In this document: positions 40,414-47,836 of the stretch, piece by piece
Numbering within the stretch: the first letter of the stretch is position 1
Layout of the letters: each line of letters begins with the position of its first letter
Virus record (IMG/VR): IMGVR_UViG_3300050821_010028
Coordinates: 1 to 51,664 of that record
Direction: 5' to 3' (one strand)
Length of the DNA stretch: 51,664 bases
From: a virus
Program-made: the position numbers and the translations under genes
Notes under the pieces: generated by a model
Database searches by the model: none
What the model was told of the DNA's origin: nothing
Seen by the model: the letters and a program-made list of their open reading frames with translations, nothing else

Positions 40414-41364
40414 TTATTGAGATTGAGTAACTGTACTTTGATCTAAAGTAACCGCAGTCTGTGCTAATAGTCTACCGTTAATTGATGCACTAGTATGTAA
40501 AGAGATTGCTGTTTGAGACAAAACAACACCTTCAAGATGTGAGGTCGTCCCAAGGTCTACACTACCAGATACCTGCCAAAAAACATTTCTGGCAAGAGCG
40601 CCTCCTGATAGGAAGATGTTTGCCCCACTGCTTACAGTAAGGTCTTGAGCAACTTCAAAAATCCATACATCTGCACAATTGCCGGTCAGAGTAACATTAC
40701 TAGGAATTAGAAGACCAGTGCTCCATTTATAAACTCCTGGAGACAATGTCATGCCACCAATATTACCAGCACCCAATTCAGTAACACTTGGTGCTCGACC
40801 TGCCGCATCAGTGAAGGCTGTTTCCATATCACTAACTGCTGTAGTCATATTAGCCGGAGTTGGCGGGGTATAGTCAGACGCATATACTTTACCAGTAACC
40901 TGTGTTGAGGTTGAGAACGTATTGGAAGAGTCCATGGTCAATGAGAATCCAGTGATGCCAATGGCAGCAATTGGACTAACTCCAATATCTCCTGTGATGA
41001 TAGAATTCGGCACGCTAGAGATTCCACTCTTGGTAAGAATGGCGAAATTACCCGCCGTTCCTAAATTAACAATCGGTCCAGCTGGAAGATTACAAACTGG
41101 AGGAGGAGGAGGAGGAGGAGGAGGAGGAGGAGGAGGTGGAGGTGGAGGTGGTGGATTACCAGCATCACAATCAACTAAAGGGGGACAGGAATCTGGTGGA
41201 GACGCCTCACAACATGCATCTTGAGGCGGGGGCGAGGCATCTACCACAGGAGGAGTTGCCGTATTATCTGTGGGAAACTCAACCAATTGAGAACCACACG
41301 CCACTAATGCTAACACTAAAGCAGCACCAACACTTACGTTTCTTACACTTAAGAAATTTTTCAT
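40414..41364 (-). CDS. Lipoprotein with ice-binding-like (DUF3494) domain
   Basis: 316 residues from 41364. The signal peptide ends in a lipobox (LVLALVACGS). The linker has Cys-rich parts and 19 prolines in a row. The C-terminal 220 residues form the DUF3494 beta-solenoid: NLGTAGNFAILTKSGISSVP, ITGDIGVSPIAAIG, GKVYASDYTPPTP, GVYKWSTGLLIPSNVTLTG and IFEVAQDLTVSSGA. The domain occurs in antifreeze proteins and adhesins. Here it would stand on the outer membrane. Leader and first residues (CGSQLVEFP) match the lipoprotein downstream of OmpA. Confidence 0.88.
   Translation of the reverse strand: MKNFLSVRNVSVGAALVLALVACGSQLVEFPTDNTATPPVVDASPPPQDACCEASPPDSCPPLVDCDAGNPPPPPPPPPPPPPPPPPPPVCNLPAGPIVNLGTAGNFAILTKSGISSVPNSIITGDIGVSPIAAIGITGFSLTMDSSNTFSTSTQVTGKVYASDYTPPTPANMTTAVSDMETAFTDAAGRAPSVTELGAGNIGGMTLSPGVYKWSTGLLIPSNVTLTGNCADVWIFEVAQDLTVSSGANIFLSGGALARNVFWQVSGSVDLGTTSHLEGVVLSQTAISLHTSASINGRLLAQTAVTLDQSTVTQSQ
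41098..41154 (-). repeat. Triplet microsatellite coding for polyproline
   Basis: On the plus strand, GGA repeats turn into GGT-GGA repeats; on the coding strand this is a run of CCT and CCA codons. Slippage in steps of three would change linker length without frameshift. Confidence 0.9.
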
Positions 41365-41446
41365 TATCATTCACTTTCTTTTACCGAATATTACGAGTTT
41401 ACTAAAACCACGTCATATAACCTTAATTCGTAAAAGAAAGATCATA

Positions 41447-41452
41447 ATTATA
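41447..41452 (-). promoter_or_regulatory. Possible -10 box for the DUF3494 lipoprotein
   Basis: A perfect TATAAT on the minus strand 83 bp upstream of the start codon. No good -35 is seen at 16-18 bp. Confidence 0.3.
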
Positions 41453-41487
41453 GCTATGCCAAAATTAGATTTATATTTTGAGACTAG

Positions 41488-41519
41488 AACAACCTATAGC
41501 TATTATACTATAGGTTGTT
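41488..41519. terminator. Perfect 12-bp inverted repeat after the lipoprotein operon
   Basis: AACAACCTATAG and CTATAGGTTGTT separated by eight bases, 7 bp past the stop of the Cys-rich lipoprotein. It lacks a long T run, so it may stop transcription weakly in either direction or stabilise the 3' end. Confidence 0.5.
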
Positions 41520-41526
41520 TAACTAC

Positions 41527-42297
41527 TCAACGTCTATCGCCATGTTCTTCATGACAAGAAACCTTATCATTATCTACGCAATAGTGATGTTTCTCTCCGG
41601 ACTCTCCATGAGGAGAGTGGCAAACACGAGTCTTGCCTTCACCACACTTATGACCATCATCGTCATCTTCACCTTCGCAAACACAAGTACCGTTTTTACA
41701 AGTTCTGCTTTCGGGGCAAACAACTCCAGCACAAGGATCTACTTTAACACAGGTTCCGTCTTTGCAGACTTTACCAGTGCAACACTTGACACCAGCACAA
41801 GGATCAACTGGCACACAGGAACCGTCCTTACAGACATCTCCTTTAGGACAGCAAACACCAGCACATGGATCAGGCGGTGAAGTACAAGTACCATCCTTGC
41901 AAGACTGACCTTCAGGACAGGTTACATTGGCACACGGATCAGGAGTTACACATTGACCATTCTGGCAAGTTGCGCCTTCTGGACAAGTAACACCAGCACA
42001 GGGGTCAACTGGCACGCAAGTTCCGTCTTTACAGACATCACCTGCGGGACAGGTTACACCGGCACATGGATCAACTAGAGTACAAACACCGTTTTGACAT
42101 GCTTGTCCGCCTGGACAGTTCTGGTCTACACAGGCGTTAGTATCCACTGGAGGAGTACTAACATCAGTTGTTGGCGCTCCAGAATCCATTGCTGGTGGAG
42201 TGCTGCTGGTATCACCTGGGAAATCAACTGCTTGAGATCCACAGGCAACAACTAACATCACAAAAAGGGCAGAGCCCAATCTTACTAAGTTCTTCAT
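41527..42297 (-). CDS. Lipoprotein with tandem cysteine-rich repeats
   Basis: A 256-residue protein. Lipobox LVVACGS, then a short Ser/Thr/Pro linker, then about seven units of the form DPCAGVTCPAGDVCKDGTCV (residues 55-205), each with four cysteines. An acidic patch (CEGEDDDDGHKC) and a His-rich Cys tail end it. The repeats should be disulfide-bonded modules on the cell surface. It follows ompA by 2 bp with AAGGGAAG as ribosome site. Its leader is paralogous to that of the DUF3494 lipoprotein. Confidence 0.85.
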   Translation of the reverse strand: MKNLVRLGSALFVMLVVACGSQAVDFPGDTSSTPPAMDSGAPTTDVSTPPVDTNACVDQNCPGGQACQNGVCTLVDPCAGVTCPAGDVCKDGTCVPVDPCAGVTCPEGATCQNGQCVTPDPCANVTCPEGQSCKDGTCTSPPDPCAGVCCPKGDVCKDGSCVPVDPCAGVKCCTGKVCKDGTCVKVDPCAGVVCPESRTCKNGTCVCEGEDDDDGHKCGEGKTRVCHSPHGESGEKHHYCVDNDKVSCHEEHGDRR

Positions 42298-42299
42298 AT

Positions 42300-43346
42300 T
42301 TACTTCCCTTCTTTTACCACGGTAAAGATTACGTTAAACTCTACGCGTCTATTGGCAACACGACCAGCTTCAGTCTTGTTATCGGCAACTGGATTCCTAG
42401 AACCAAATCCGGTAGCAGTTAGACGGCTTCTATCAACACCATTAGCAACAAGGAACTCAAGAACAGAATCGGCTCTCTTTTGAGCTAGCTTGTTATTGTG
42501 CTCAACTTGACCTTCAGAAGAAGCGTGACCCGCAATCTTCACATGATAAGATTTGTCAGCAAGCATTGCTTTGACAACATCCTTCAACGGAGTTACACCG
42601 ACTGGCTCAAGCTTAGCTGAATCCCAAGCAAATTGTACCTTCGGACTGAACAAAACTACCTCTGCTGGGGGCGGAGGTGGAGTAGGTGCAGGCTTCATAG
42701 GCGGCACAACCATTGGAGGCGGAACAGGTTTCGGCTCTTCCTTCTTAGCAACTTCAGCTTGCGCAGCTCTTCGAGGTGCACCAAACTCAAAGCTCAAACC
42801 AAGAATAGCAGTCTTTGCACTATTGGTATTGTACCCAGGTTTACCATCTTCTTGGTTAATAAGATCATATCTGGCGAAAGGACCAATCCAAAGCCAACGA
42901 CTATCACTGGTTGGAACCGAAGCACCAACCGCAACGGCTGTACCAAAACGATCCAAAGGACCCGTGTGAACAAGCTTTAAATCAGCATCAATCCAGGGAG
43001 ATACTGCTGACCAACCATGACCAGTGTTCTTCTCATCATGGGGGCGCTTCAAACGAAGGAAACCACCATAACTCCATGCATTGCCAGCATCAATGCCAGA
43101 AATTCTGGAGGGAAGCTGCATAACCTGAAGGCTAGGACCAATGCTTAGATAAGACCCTAAACCAAGTTCGGGCTTCACAGCAAGGGCTCCCCCAACACCA
43201 AATCGTTGATCTTGCGGATCAGTAGTCGGAATAGCTACACCAGGCTCAACTCGTAGCGTAAGCTCTTGTGCTTCTGCTAATGCTGGCAATGATAGTAAAC
43301 CGGCGCCTACCAATACTGCACTAAATACTTTTAAGAATTTTCTCAT
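42300..43346 (-). CDS. OmpA-family outer membrane protein
   Basis: A 348-residue protein. Signal peptide (KVFSAVLVGAGLLSLPALAEA), then a beta-barrel of about 165 residues, a Pro-rich hinge (PPPMVVPPMKPAPTPPPPP) and a C-terminal OmpA domain: VQFAWDSAKLEP, KIAGHASSEGQVEHNNKLAQ, KRADSVLEFLVANGV and GFGSRNPVADNKTEAGRVAN, then RRVEFNV. The last part binds peptidoglycan. Phages rarely encode such proteins; it may come from the host. First gene of the unit with the Cys-rich lipoprotein. AAGGAAG before ATG. Confidence 0.92.
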   Translation of the reverse strand: MRKFLKVFSAVLVGAGLLSLPALAEAQELTLRVEPGVAIPTTDPQDQRFGVGGALAVKPELGLGSYLSIGPSLQVMQLPSRISGIDAGNAWSYGGFLRLKRPHDEKNTGHGWSAVSPWIDADLKLVHTGPLDRFGTAVAVGASVPTSDSRWLWIGPFARYDLINQEDGKPGYNTNSAKTAILGLSFEFGAPRRAAQAEVAKKEEPKPVPPPMVVPPMKPAPTPPPPPAEVVLFSPKVQFAWDSAKLEPVGVTPLKDVVKAMLADKSYHVKIAGHASSEGQVEHNNKLAQKRADSVLEFLVANGVDRSRLTATGFGSRNPVADNKTEAGRVANRRVEFNVIFTVVKEGK

Positions 43347-43403
43347 ATTGTCTTCCTTATAAATCAGTAATACGCTAACGGCTCTTGCCGCCTCGTCTGA
43401 ACA

Positions 43404-43431
43404 ATTTCAGCACTCGGAGAGCATATGTCAA
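43404..43431 (-). promoter_or_regulatory. Probable sigma70-type promoter of the ompA unit
   Basis: TTGACA (43426-43431), 16-bp spacer, TGAAAT (43404-43409) on the minus strand, 58 bp upstream of the ATG. Confidence 0.5.
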
Positions 43432-43457
43432 GGAGTCAGATAATTGAAAACAAATAA

Positions 43458-43979
43458 TTAATCTTCCCAAATATCGCACAAATAATCAACAAAAAAGTCT
43501 GGAGAAATTACCGGCATTGATGCAGTAACATACTTTCTTTTATAGTACTCACTATCCACAACTGGTTGCGTATCCATCTTCTCAATCAATTTGAGCTGTA
43601 GTAATCTACTATACTTACCAGCACAAGTTCTTGAACAGAAAGGACCCGCTTTATTCTTCTTAGCTTTATCTCTAACCAATCTAGGTTGACGTTCAAACTC
43701 TTTATCACACCAAGAACAAGTAAACTTGACTGGTTTGACTCGACGAGTATCATCTCCAGAGTGTTGATCTCTAGGAACTAAACGTAAATTATTGAGATCA
43801 TTATTCTCAAAATTAGAATCAATATGATCTACTGTCTCTAAATTGGGATCTAAACGACGCCCCAATTGACATTCCATTAACCATTTTGGGTAAGAAACAG
43901 TACGACGTTTACCGTTAAGTTCTATGACTATAACGATTTGTCTACCATCCCTGCGTCTATATGGTCCATGCACCTTCAT
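43458..43979 (-). CDS. HNH homing-type endonuclease
   Basis: A 173-residue protein. The catalytic part is ETVDHIDSNFENNDLNNLRL with VPRDQH following (HNH_3 type). It is preceded by a strand-rich DNA-binding region (KRRTVSYPKWLMECQLGRRL). A zinc module (FTCSWCDKEF and FCSRTCAGKYS) follows and a variable C-terminus. It stands alone behind the ompA promoter region. Likely a free-standing homing nuclease. Confidence 0.85.
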   Translation of the reverse strand: MKVHGPYRRRDGRQIVIVIELNGKRRTVSYPKWLMECQLGRRLDPNLETVDHIDSNFENNDLNNLRLVPRDQHSGDDTRRVKPVKFTCSWCDKEFERQPRLVRDKAKKNKAGPFCSRTCAGKYSRLLQLKLIEKMDTQPVVDSEYYKRKYVTASMPVISPDFFVDYLCDIWED

Positions 43980-44003
43980 GTAAAGATGCAGGAATATTGA
44001 TTA

Positions 44004-44942
44004 TCAATAGTAAGGATAACGACCCTTGTAATAAGGATGTTCTTTGGGATCTAGGTCAGTGGTAGGAGACCAGGCTAAGACCTTGTTTTGATAGTATTCT
44101 GGGACGGTATTCCAGAAAGATAGTTCTTTATCGTTGAGTTTACGATCCTGACGGAAGAAAGGGCGACCATCCACCCATTTGGATTCGGTATTCAAAAGGA
44201 CGGGTTTACCATCTTCATAGACCAAAACACCAGCTTCGTACTTGTAAATGTTACGAACTTCCAAGTAAAGATAACGAAGTCCAGAATCGTAGTAATAGGG
44301 ACGACGACCTCCCCATTGGGTCATCCATTGTTCTTTACGCCACATACCCTTGTGTTTCTTGGCTTTACCAACGGGAACGAACCAGAAGTATTTGTTACCC
44401 ACTTTACCAACCACACGACCACTCAACCAGTTGGCGATTTGGGCGGTATTGAACTTAGGGACTTTTTCTGAGCCACGACGTTTGATAATAGTCTTCTCTC
44501 TCAAAATGCCTTCGGCATCCACATAGAATTCGTGGGGGCGATAGGCAGTGGTGTAATCATCAGGACCGTAGTAGTAGCGACCATAGCGAAGGTCAGGAGT
44601 TACTTCCACATCTCGAAGAAGGTGATCGTAGACAATGTGACGACCAGCAGTGGTGCGGGTGTCAAAAGTCTTAGCCACATCGGAACGAACATCATTCCAA
44701 GGGCGACCACATTGGCTAGAAAGCCAGCGTTCCATGGGGCTAAGTTTGTCGGTGAAACCTTTGCTGACTGGACGAGTTGGTTCGATATCGTAATCGTACC
44801 AGTTCTCGGGGTCTTCTAACACTTCGCTGACGTATGCTCTTTGTTGGGCGCGAGTTTCTTTGTGGGATTCACGACGATCCCATTTGTTGTAATTGTGTCG
44901 CCCGCCTTCGATGACGGTACGAGCCAGATTCTTGGTGGACAT
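44004..44942 (-). CDS. Large unknown basic protein
   Basis: A 312-residue protein rich in Tyr, Trp and Arg. Notable parts are EGGRHNYNKWDRRESHKETR at the start, MERWLSSQCGRPWNDVRSDV, TAGRHIVYDHLLRDVEVTPD, and a Tyr-rich end (DPKEHPYYKGRYPYY). No signal peptide or membrane helix. I have the impression of a conserved family but cannot name it. GGAG lies upstream. Confidence 0.75.
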   Translation of the reverse strand: MSTKNLARTVIEGGRHNYNKWDRRESHKETRAQQRAYVSEVLEDPENWYDYDIEPTRPVSKGFTDKLSPMERWLSSQCGRPWNDVRSDVAKTFDTRTTAGRHIVYDHLLRDVEVTPDLRYGRYYYGPDDYTTAYRPHEFYVDAEGILREKTIIKRRGSEKVPKFNTAQIANWLSGRVVGKVGNKYFWFVPVGKAKKHKGMWRKEQWMTQWGGRRPYYYDSGLRYLYLEVRNIYKYEAGVLVYEDGKPVLLNTESKWVDGRPFFRQDRKLNDKELSFWNTVPEYYQNKVLAWSPTTDLDPKEHPYYKGRYPYY

Positions 44943-44963
44943 TTCATTCTCCGTGGAGACAAA

Positions 44964-45389
44964 TTATTGAAAAGTGAGGATTGTTTTGATACGATTAACT
45001 AGTTTTTCTCGATTAGTTTTTGTAAAATCAAACAGAAGTTTTTGATCATAAGTAAAAAGTTTTGGTTTTTCTGTATCTAATATTCTATGTTCCGGATCTA
45101 CTTTTCTAATTAGAACCGTTGTACGTTGATGGGGGACGCCTTCCATCCAATGATGTTGACTGACCATGTATTGATGATGACCCTCATAAACAGTAGCTCT
45201 TTCGAACTCTAGTCTAATAGGATGTTCCCAGTGCACCAACCAAACACCATAATGCTCTGGATCATAAACACAACTAAAGTTTTGGTCTTTAGGTTTCTGT
45301 TCCAGCTTGGTCCAGTCCAGCAAATCAATCTGACCACCGCAGACAGGACACTTAAGGGAATTAAGAATTAATTTAGCAACCTTATCCAT
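44964..45389 (-). CDS. Zinc-motif protein, paralogue of 45696-46178
   Basis: A 141-residue protein. LKCPVCGGQIDLLDW near the N-terminus parallels LRCPLCAGQLDGN in the gene at 45696. Both then have a strand region with a Tyr/Trp-rich hairpin (VWLVHWEHPIRLEFERAT) and a C-terminal LLFDFTKTNREKLVNRIK that parallels LLFFRARMEEDVFLNKLK. Unknown family, probably a recent local duplication. Confidence 0.65.
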   Translation of the reverse strand: MDKVAKLILNSLKCPVCGGQIDLLDWTKLEQKPKDQNFSCVYDPEHYGVWLVHWEHPIRLEFERATVYEGHHQYMVSQHHWMEGVPHQRTTVLIRKVDPEHRILDTEKPKLFTYDQKLLFDFTKTNREKLVNRIKTILTFQ

Positions 45390-45396
45390 ATTACAA

Positions 45397-45531
45397 TTAA
45401 TATAACAAATGGAAATACACTTGCTCAGCTATTTCTCTATGATTCAAACCATCAACATTAAGCTTTAACCATTTAGCTAATCTAATTAACGCTTCAGGTT
45501 TACTTCTAAAGAAGATTGCTTTACGAATCAA
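45397..45531 (-). CDS. Micro-protein, tandem paralogue of 45528-45680
   Basis: 44 residues from a TTG at 45531 that overlaps the TGA of the upstream micro-gene, with GGGCGGG just before. The core KPEALIRLAKWLKLNVDGLN matches KPENVIRFAKWLKLNIDGMS of its neighbour residue by residue. Protein-level conservation with many silent differences in the DNA supports real translation. The fold may be a small helix-turn-helix. Confidence 0.55.
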   Translation of the reverse strand: MIRKAIFFRSKPEALIRLAKWLKLNVDGLNHREIAEQVYFHLLY

Positions 45532-45680
45532 AACCCGCCCCACTGTCTGTTTCTATGGAAACGCCAGACAATAAGTCCGATGATTTGTTTCACTGACATG
45601 CCGTCAATATTAAGCTTGAGCCACTTCGCAAATCTAATTACGTTCTCGGGCTTCGCTTTTTTCAACGTCGATTTCTTCAT
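45528..45680 (-). CDS. Micro-protein with KWLKLNxDG motif
   Basis: 50 residues from ATG 45680 to TGA 45528, basic and helical: a Lys-rich start, KPENVIRFAKWLKLNIDGMS, then VKQIIGLIVWRFHRNRQ. It is a tandem copy of the gene downstream. The helix-turn-helix-like spacing suggests DNA or RNA binding, which is inference. Confidence 0.6.
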   Translation of the reverse strand: MKKSTLKKAKPENVIRFAKWLKLNIDGMSVKQIIGLIVWRFHRNRQWGGF

Positions 45681-45695
45681 GACAATTTAATAACC

Positions 45696-46178
45696 TTAGC
45701 TGAAAACATTGTATAGTTTCAGCTTATTTAGAAAGACGTCTTCCTCCATTCTGGCACGGAAGAAGAGGAGTCGGCGTCCAGCATATCGAAAAACTTCTTG
45801 CTTAGTCTTTGCTCTATGTATTGGATGCGCATCCATATTATATCTATTGATAACTGTAGAAACTTGATTAAGCCAATCTGATCCATATTCAACTACGTAT
45901 TGATATTGTGTATAGGTATACATTATCAATTCGAAATCAGGATCAGTTTTACCTGGAGACCAAGTTACTTTGTATTCATTGTTATCATTAACGCAGTAAA
46001 GCCGAGCCAATTTTTGATGGATGTTGCCATCTAATTGCCCGGCACATAAAGGACAACGCAGAGCGTTACAGAATCTGACAAACTGTTTATGTTTGTCATC
46101 AACGTAAGCAACTTGCACTGGTCGCAGTGTATCAGAATAACTGTAGGCTATCTTTACTGATCTCTTAACTGCTGGCAT
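45696..46178 (-). CDS. Zinc-motif protein, paralogue of 44964-45389
   Basis: About 160 residues from an ATG at 46178, nine bases past the discriminator of tRNA-Met; earlier ATGs are inside the tRNA. Contains FCNALRCPLCAGQLDG, YKVTWSPGKTDPDFELIMYT, YTQYQYVVEYGSDWLNQV and VFRYAGRRLLFFRARMEED. No ribosome site is visible, so it may be another mRNA that begins at a processed tRNA end. Family unknown. Confidence 0.6.
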   Translation of the reverse strand: MPAVKRSVKIAYSYSDTLRPVQVAYVDDKHKQFVRFCNALRCPLCAGQLDGNIHQKLARLYCVNDNNEYKVTWSPGKTDPDFELIMYTYTQYQYVVEYGSDWLNQVSTVINRYNMDAHPIHRAKTKQEVFRYAGRRLLFFRARMEEDVFLNKLKLYNVFS

Positions 46179-46186
46179 GTAGTGGG

Positions 46187-46258
46187 TGCGGAACATGGGA
46201 GTTGAACCCAGTGTCATCAGCGTATGAGACTGATATGGAAGCCGTTTCACTCTTCCGC
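46187..46258 (-). tRNA. tRNA-Met(CAT)
   Basis: Acceptor GCGGAAG/GTTCCGC with one mismatch, anticodon stem TCAGT/GCTGA, loop CTCATAC (CAT), T loop TTCAACT. The 3' end reads A-CCC, so CCA is not exactly encoded. Could serve as elongator Met or lysidine-type Ile. Confidence 0.75.
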
Positions 46259-46263
46259 ATTTT

Positions 46264-46341
46264 TGGTTGCAGTAACGGGATTTGAACCACGTGACCTCAA
46301 GGGTATGAACCTTGCGAGCTGCCAGACTGCTCCATACTGCT
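46264..46341 (-). tRNA. Initiator tRNA-fMet(CAT)
   Basis: The D region TGGAGCAGTCTGGCAGCTCG and the T loop TTCAAAT match bacterial initiator tRNA. The first pair of the acceptor is A1 x A72, unpaired as in initiators, with AGCAGTA/TACTGCA otherwise paired. Anticodon CAT in stem CAAGG/CCTTG. The T stem carries one bulged T. CCA encoded at 46264-46266. Confidence 0.88.
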
Positions 46342-46363
46342 ATAGAAAGTAACCGAAGTTACT

Positions 46364-46437
46364 TGGTTGAGAAACTAGGAATCGAACCTAGATAGCGAGG
46401 GTCAAAGTCTCGCGTCCTGCCATTGGACGATTTCTCA
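46364..46437 (-). tRNA. tRNA-Gln(TTG)
   Basis: Acceptor TGAGAAA/TTTCTCA, anticodon loop CTTTGAC (TTG, codon CAA), T loop TTCGATT. CCA encoded at 46364-46366. A small hairpin AGTAAC/GTTACT lies just upstream. Confidence 0.9.
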
Positions 46438-46447
46438 ATAAACTTAC

Positions 46448-46521
46448 TGGCTCAGGAGCTAGGATTCGAACCCAGATAAGCAGGTTCAGAGCCTGCCGTC
46501 CTACCATTAGACGATTCCTGA
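46448..46521 (-). tRNA. tRNA-Gln(CTG)
   Basis: Acceptor TCAGGAA/CTCCTGA with one mismatch, anticodon stem GCAGG/CCTGC, loop CTCTGAA (CTG), T loop TTCGAAT. CCA encoded at 46448-46450. Confidence 0.9.
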
Positions 46522-46529
46522 ATGATAGA

Positions 46530-46603
46530 TGGCTCAGGGGTCTGGATTCGAACCAGCATAGCGGGGGTCAAAGTCCCGCGTCCTACCATTAGACGATCCC
46601 TGA
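46530..46603 (-). tRNA. tRNA-Gln(TTG), second copy
   Basis: Acceptor TCAGGGA/CCCCTGA with one mismatch, anticodon loop CTTTGAC (TTG), T loop TTCGAAT. CCA encoded at 46530-46532. Confidence 0.9.
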
Positions 46604-46613
46604 ATAGTATCTC

Positions 46614-46802
46614 TTATATATCTTTATTGCTAGAAGCTGCGATAGAATCTAAGATTTTAAATATCTCTGCGTCTTCCTCCGCCATAATTTGCTGGCGAAC
46701 AAGCTCACCCAGTGAACCTATTCGAGTAATGCTTTTGGTTCCAATATCGTCCTTGGAAGTAATAACTATTACTTCATGCTCAAACACTTGAGCCCCTGTC
46801 AA
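46614..46802 (-). CDS. Small unknown protein of a local paralogue group
   Basis: A 62-residue protein with FEHEVIVITSKDDIGTKSIT, matching FEHDVINIDDRDNIGTDSHL in the neighbouring gene at 46780 and FQHDIIEIDSADKIVRN in that at 47155. It overlaps the upstream gene by 23 bp and has no clear ribosome site. Function unknown. Confidence 0.5.
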   Translation of the reverse strand: MTGAQVFEHEVIVITSKDDIGTKSITRIGSLGELVRQQIMAEEDAEIFKILDSIAASSNKDI

Positions 46803-47130
46803 TGACGTTGAACCTGCGTCTCTTTACCTCACTAATTTTGATGGTTGGATTGGCATACAGCTCAAACTCTGGAACAGTAACTCGTCTACCAAATACTCGA
46901 TTGAGATGAGAATCTGTTCCAATATTATCACGGTCATCAATGTTAATGACATCGTGTTCGAAAGCTAGTACAACAGCGGAAACATCAATCTCTGTATCAT
47001 ATTCTACTGGCTGAGGAGGATTAGTAATCGCTCTTCTAGCAATACCTTGATAAGGTAAACTTCTTCTCACTCCAGGGCGTTTAACCTTGGATATTTGGTC
47101 TCGGCAGTCAATTTCGATTGGATGTTCCAT
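46780..47130 (-). CDS. Unknown protein of a local paralogue group
   Basis: A 116-residue protein. Its middle (VVLAFEHDVINIDDRDNIGT) is the shared motif of the three-gene group, and its start (HPIEIDCRDQISKVKRPGVR) may be a second, weaker copy. The C-terminus is basic. Possibly an internal duplication of a strand-turn-helix unit. No family recognised. Confidence 0.55.
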   Translation of the reverse strand: MEHPIEIDCRDQISKVKRPGVRRSLPYQGIARRAITNPPQPVEYDTEIDVSAVVLAFEHDVINIDDRDNIGTDSHLNRVFGRRVTVPEFELYANPTIKISEVKRRRFNVIDRGSSV

Positions 47131-47154
47131 GTCGGAACATATATCGAATTATCC

Positions 47155-47337
47155 TTACATCTTACCGGACCACTTGAGAATATCTTCGTAATCTCTTTGA
47201 TTCATAATAATTCTATTAGACTGTAAACTCCAGCCATCAATTACTTTGACAAGATCTTTTAGATCAGTTGCTAAACCATTATTCCTTACAATCTTATCAG
47301 CAGAATCAATTTCAATTATATCGTGTTGGAAATCCAT
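47155..47337 (-). CDS. Small unknown protein of a local paralogue group
   Basis: 60 residues from 47337: DFQHDIIEIDSADKIVRNNG, then LKDLVKVIDGWSLQSNRIIM. Third member of the H-[DE]-[IV]-I group. No ribosome site. Function unknown. Confidence 0.5.
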   Translation of the reverse strand: MDFQHDIIEIDSADKIVRNNGLATDLKDLVKVIDGWSLQSNRIIMNQRDYEDILKWSGKM

Positions 47338-47488
47338 ACACAATATATAACATTGGTCACCCAGGTCAGGCTCACACCGACATCTTCTTCCACCAAAGGA
47401 AGTGTTTTGATCAGAATACTAATCAGCGTAAGTTTGGTTAGCGCGCTCTCCCTTACACCAACATTCTCCCTTAAACTACCGGATGATA
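47338..47488. other. Gene-poor stretch, possible decayed tRNA
   Basis: No convincing gene. On the minus strand, AGAATGTTGGTGTAAGGGAG and AGCGC resemble a 5' tRNA half with a D arm, and AGAAT/ATTCT could close it, but there is no T arm. Confidence 0.3.
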
Positions 47489-47590
47489 TGGTACCTCGCC
47501 CAGGAATTGCACCCGATTCTCTGTCCATGCCAGTTCGTTGATTCAGCGCCGCGGAAGACAGCCAGCAGAGATTATTTCGAATTGCGAGGT
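47489..47590 (-). ncRNA. tRNA-like RNA with encoded CCA
   Basis: A minus-strand segment with perfect acceptor-like stem ACCTCGC/GCGAGGT, discriminator A, encoded CCA at 47489-47491 and a T-arm-like TCGGG-TGCAATT-CCTGG. The middle folds as TCTCTG/CAGAGA instead of normal D and anticodon arms. Too long (99 nt) and off-consensus for a standard tRNA. Confidence 0.45.
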
Positions 47591-47752
47591 ATAAAGTTGC
47601 CTTAATGACCTAACCTAACATCTTTCGATGGTTTGCTACTTAGTAACGTAATACGCTAAGATTCTGCTTCAATCAATTTGCGCACCTAGTCATGCAAGGC
47701 TCGACCGCTCAGTAACGCCAACTTATTGAATAAACGTTGATCACTAAAGTGT
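47591..47752. other. Intergenic region
   Basis: No gene, tRNA or clear hairpin found between the tRNA-like RNA and tRNA-Ala. It probably contains the promoter of the tRNA-like RNA. Confidence 0.3.
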
Positions 47753-47828
47753 TGGTGGAGCATACCGGATTCGAACCGGTCGCCTCCTGATTGCAAGTCA
47801 AGCGCTCTCCCTAATGAGCTAATGCCCC
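47753..47828 (-). tRNA. tRNA-Ala(TGC)
   Basis: Acceptor GGGGCAT/ATGCTCC, D arm GCTC..GAGC, anticodon loop CTTGCAA (TGC, codon GCA), T loop TTCGAAT. CCA encoded at 47753-47755. Confidence 0.92.
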
Positions 47829-47836
47829 AACTAGGA

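Noticed and set aside
40922-41405. Gly-rich or Glu-rich plus-strand proteins
   Set aside because: They come from reading the polyproline microsatellite of the lipoprotein gene on the opposite strand.
42553-43123. Overlapping plus-strand ORFs opposite ompA
   Set aside because: Shadows of a clear OmpA-family gene with signal peptide and conserved C-terminal domain.
47316-47528. Minus-strand ORF of 70 codons
   Set aside because: No ribosome site, no protein-like motifs, and it overlaps the tRNA-like RNA and the 47155 gene.
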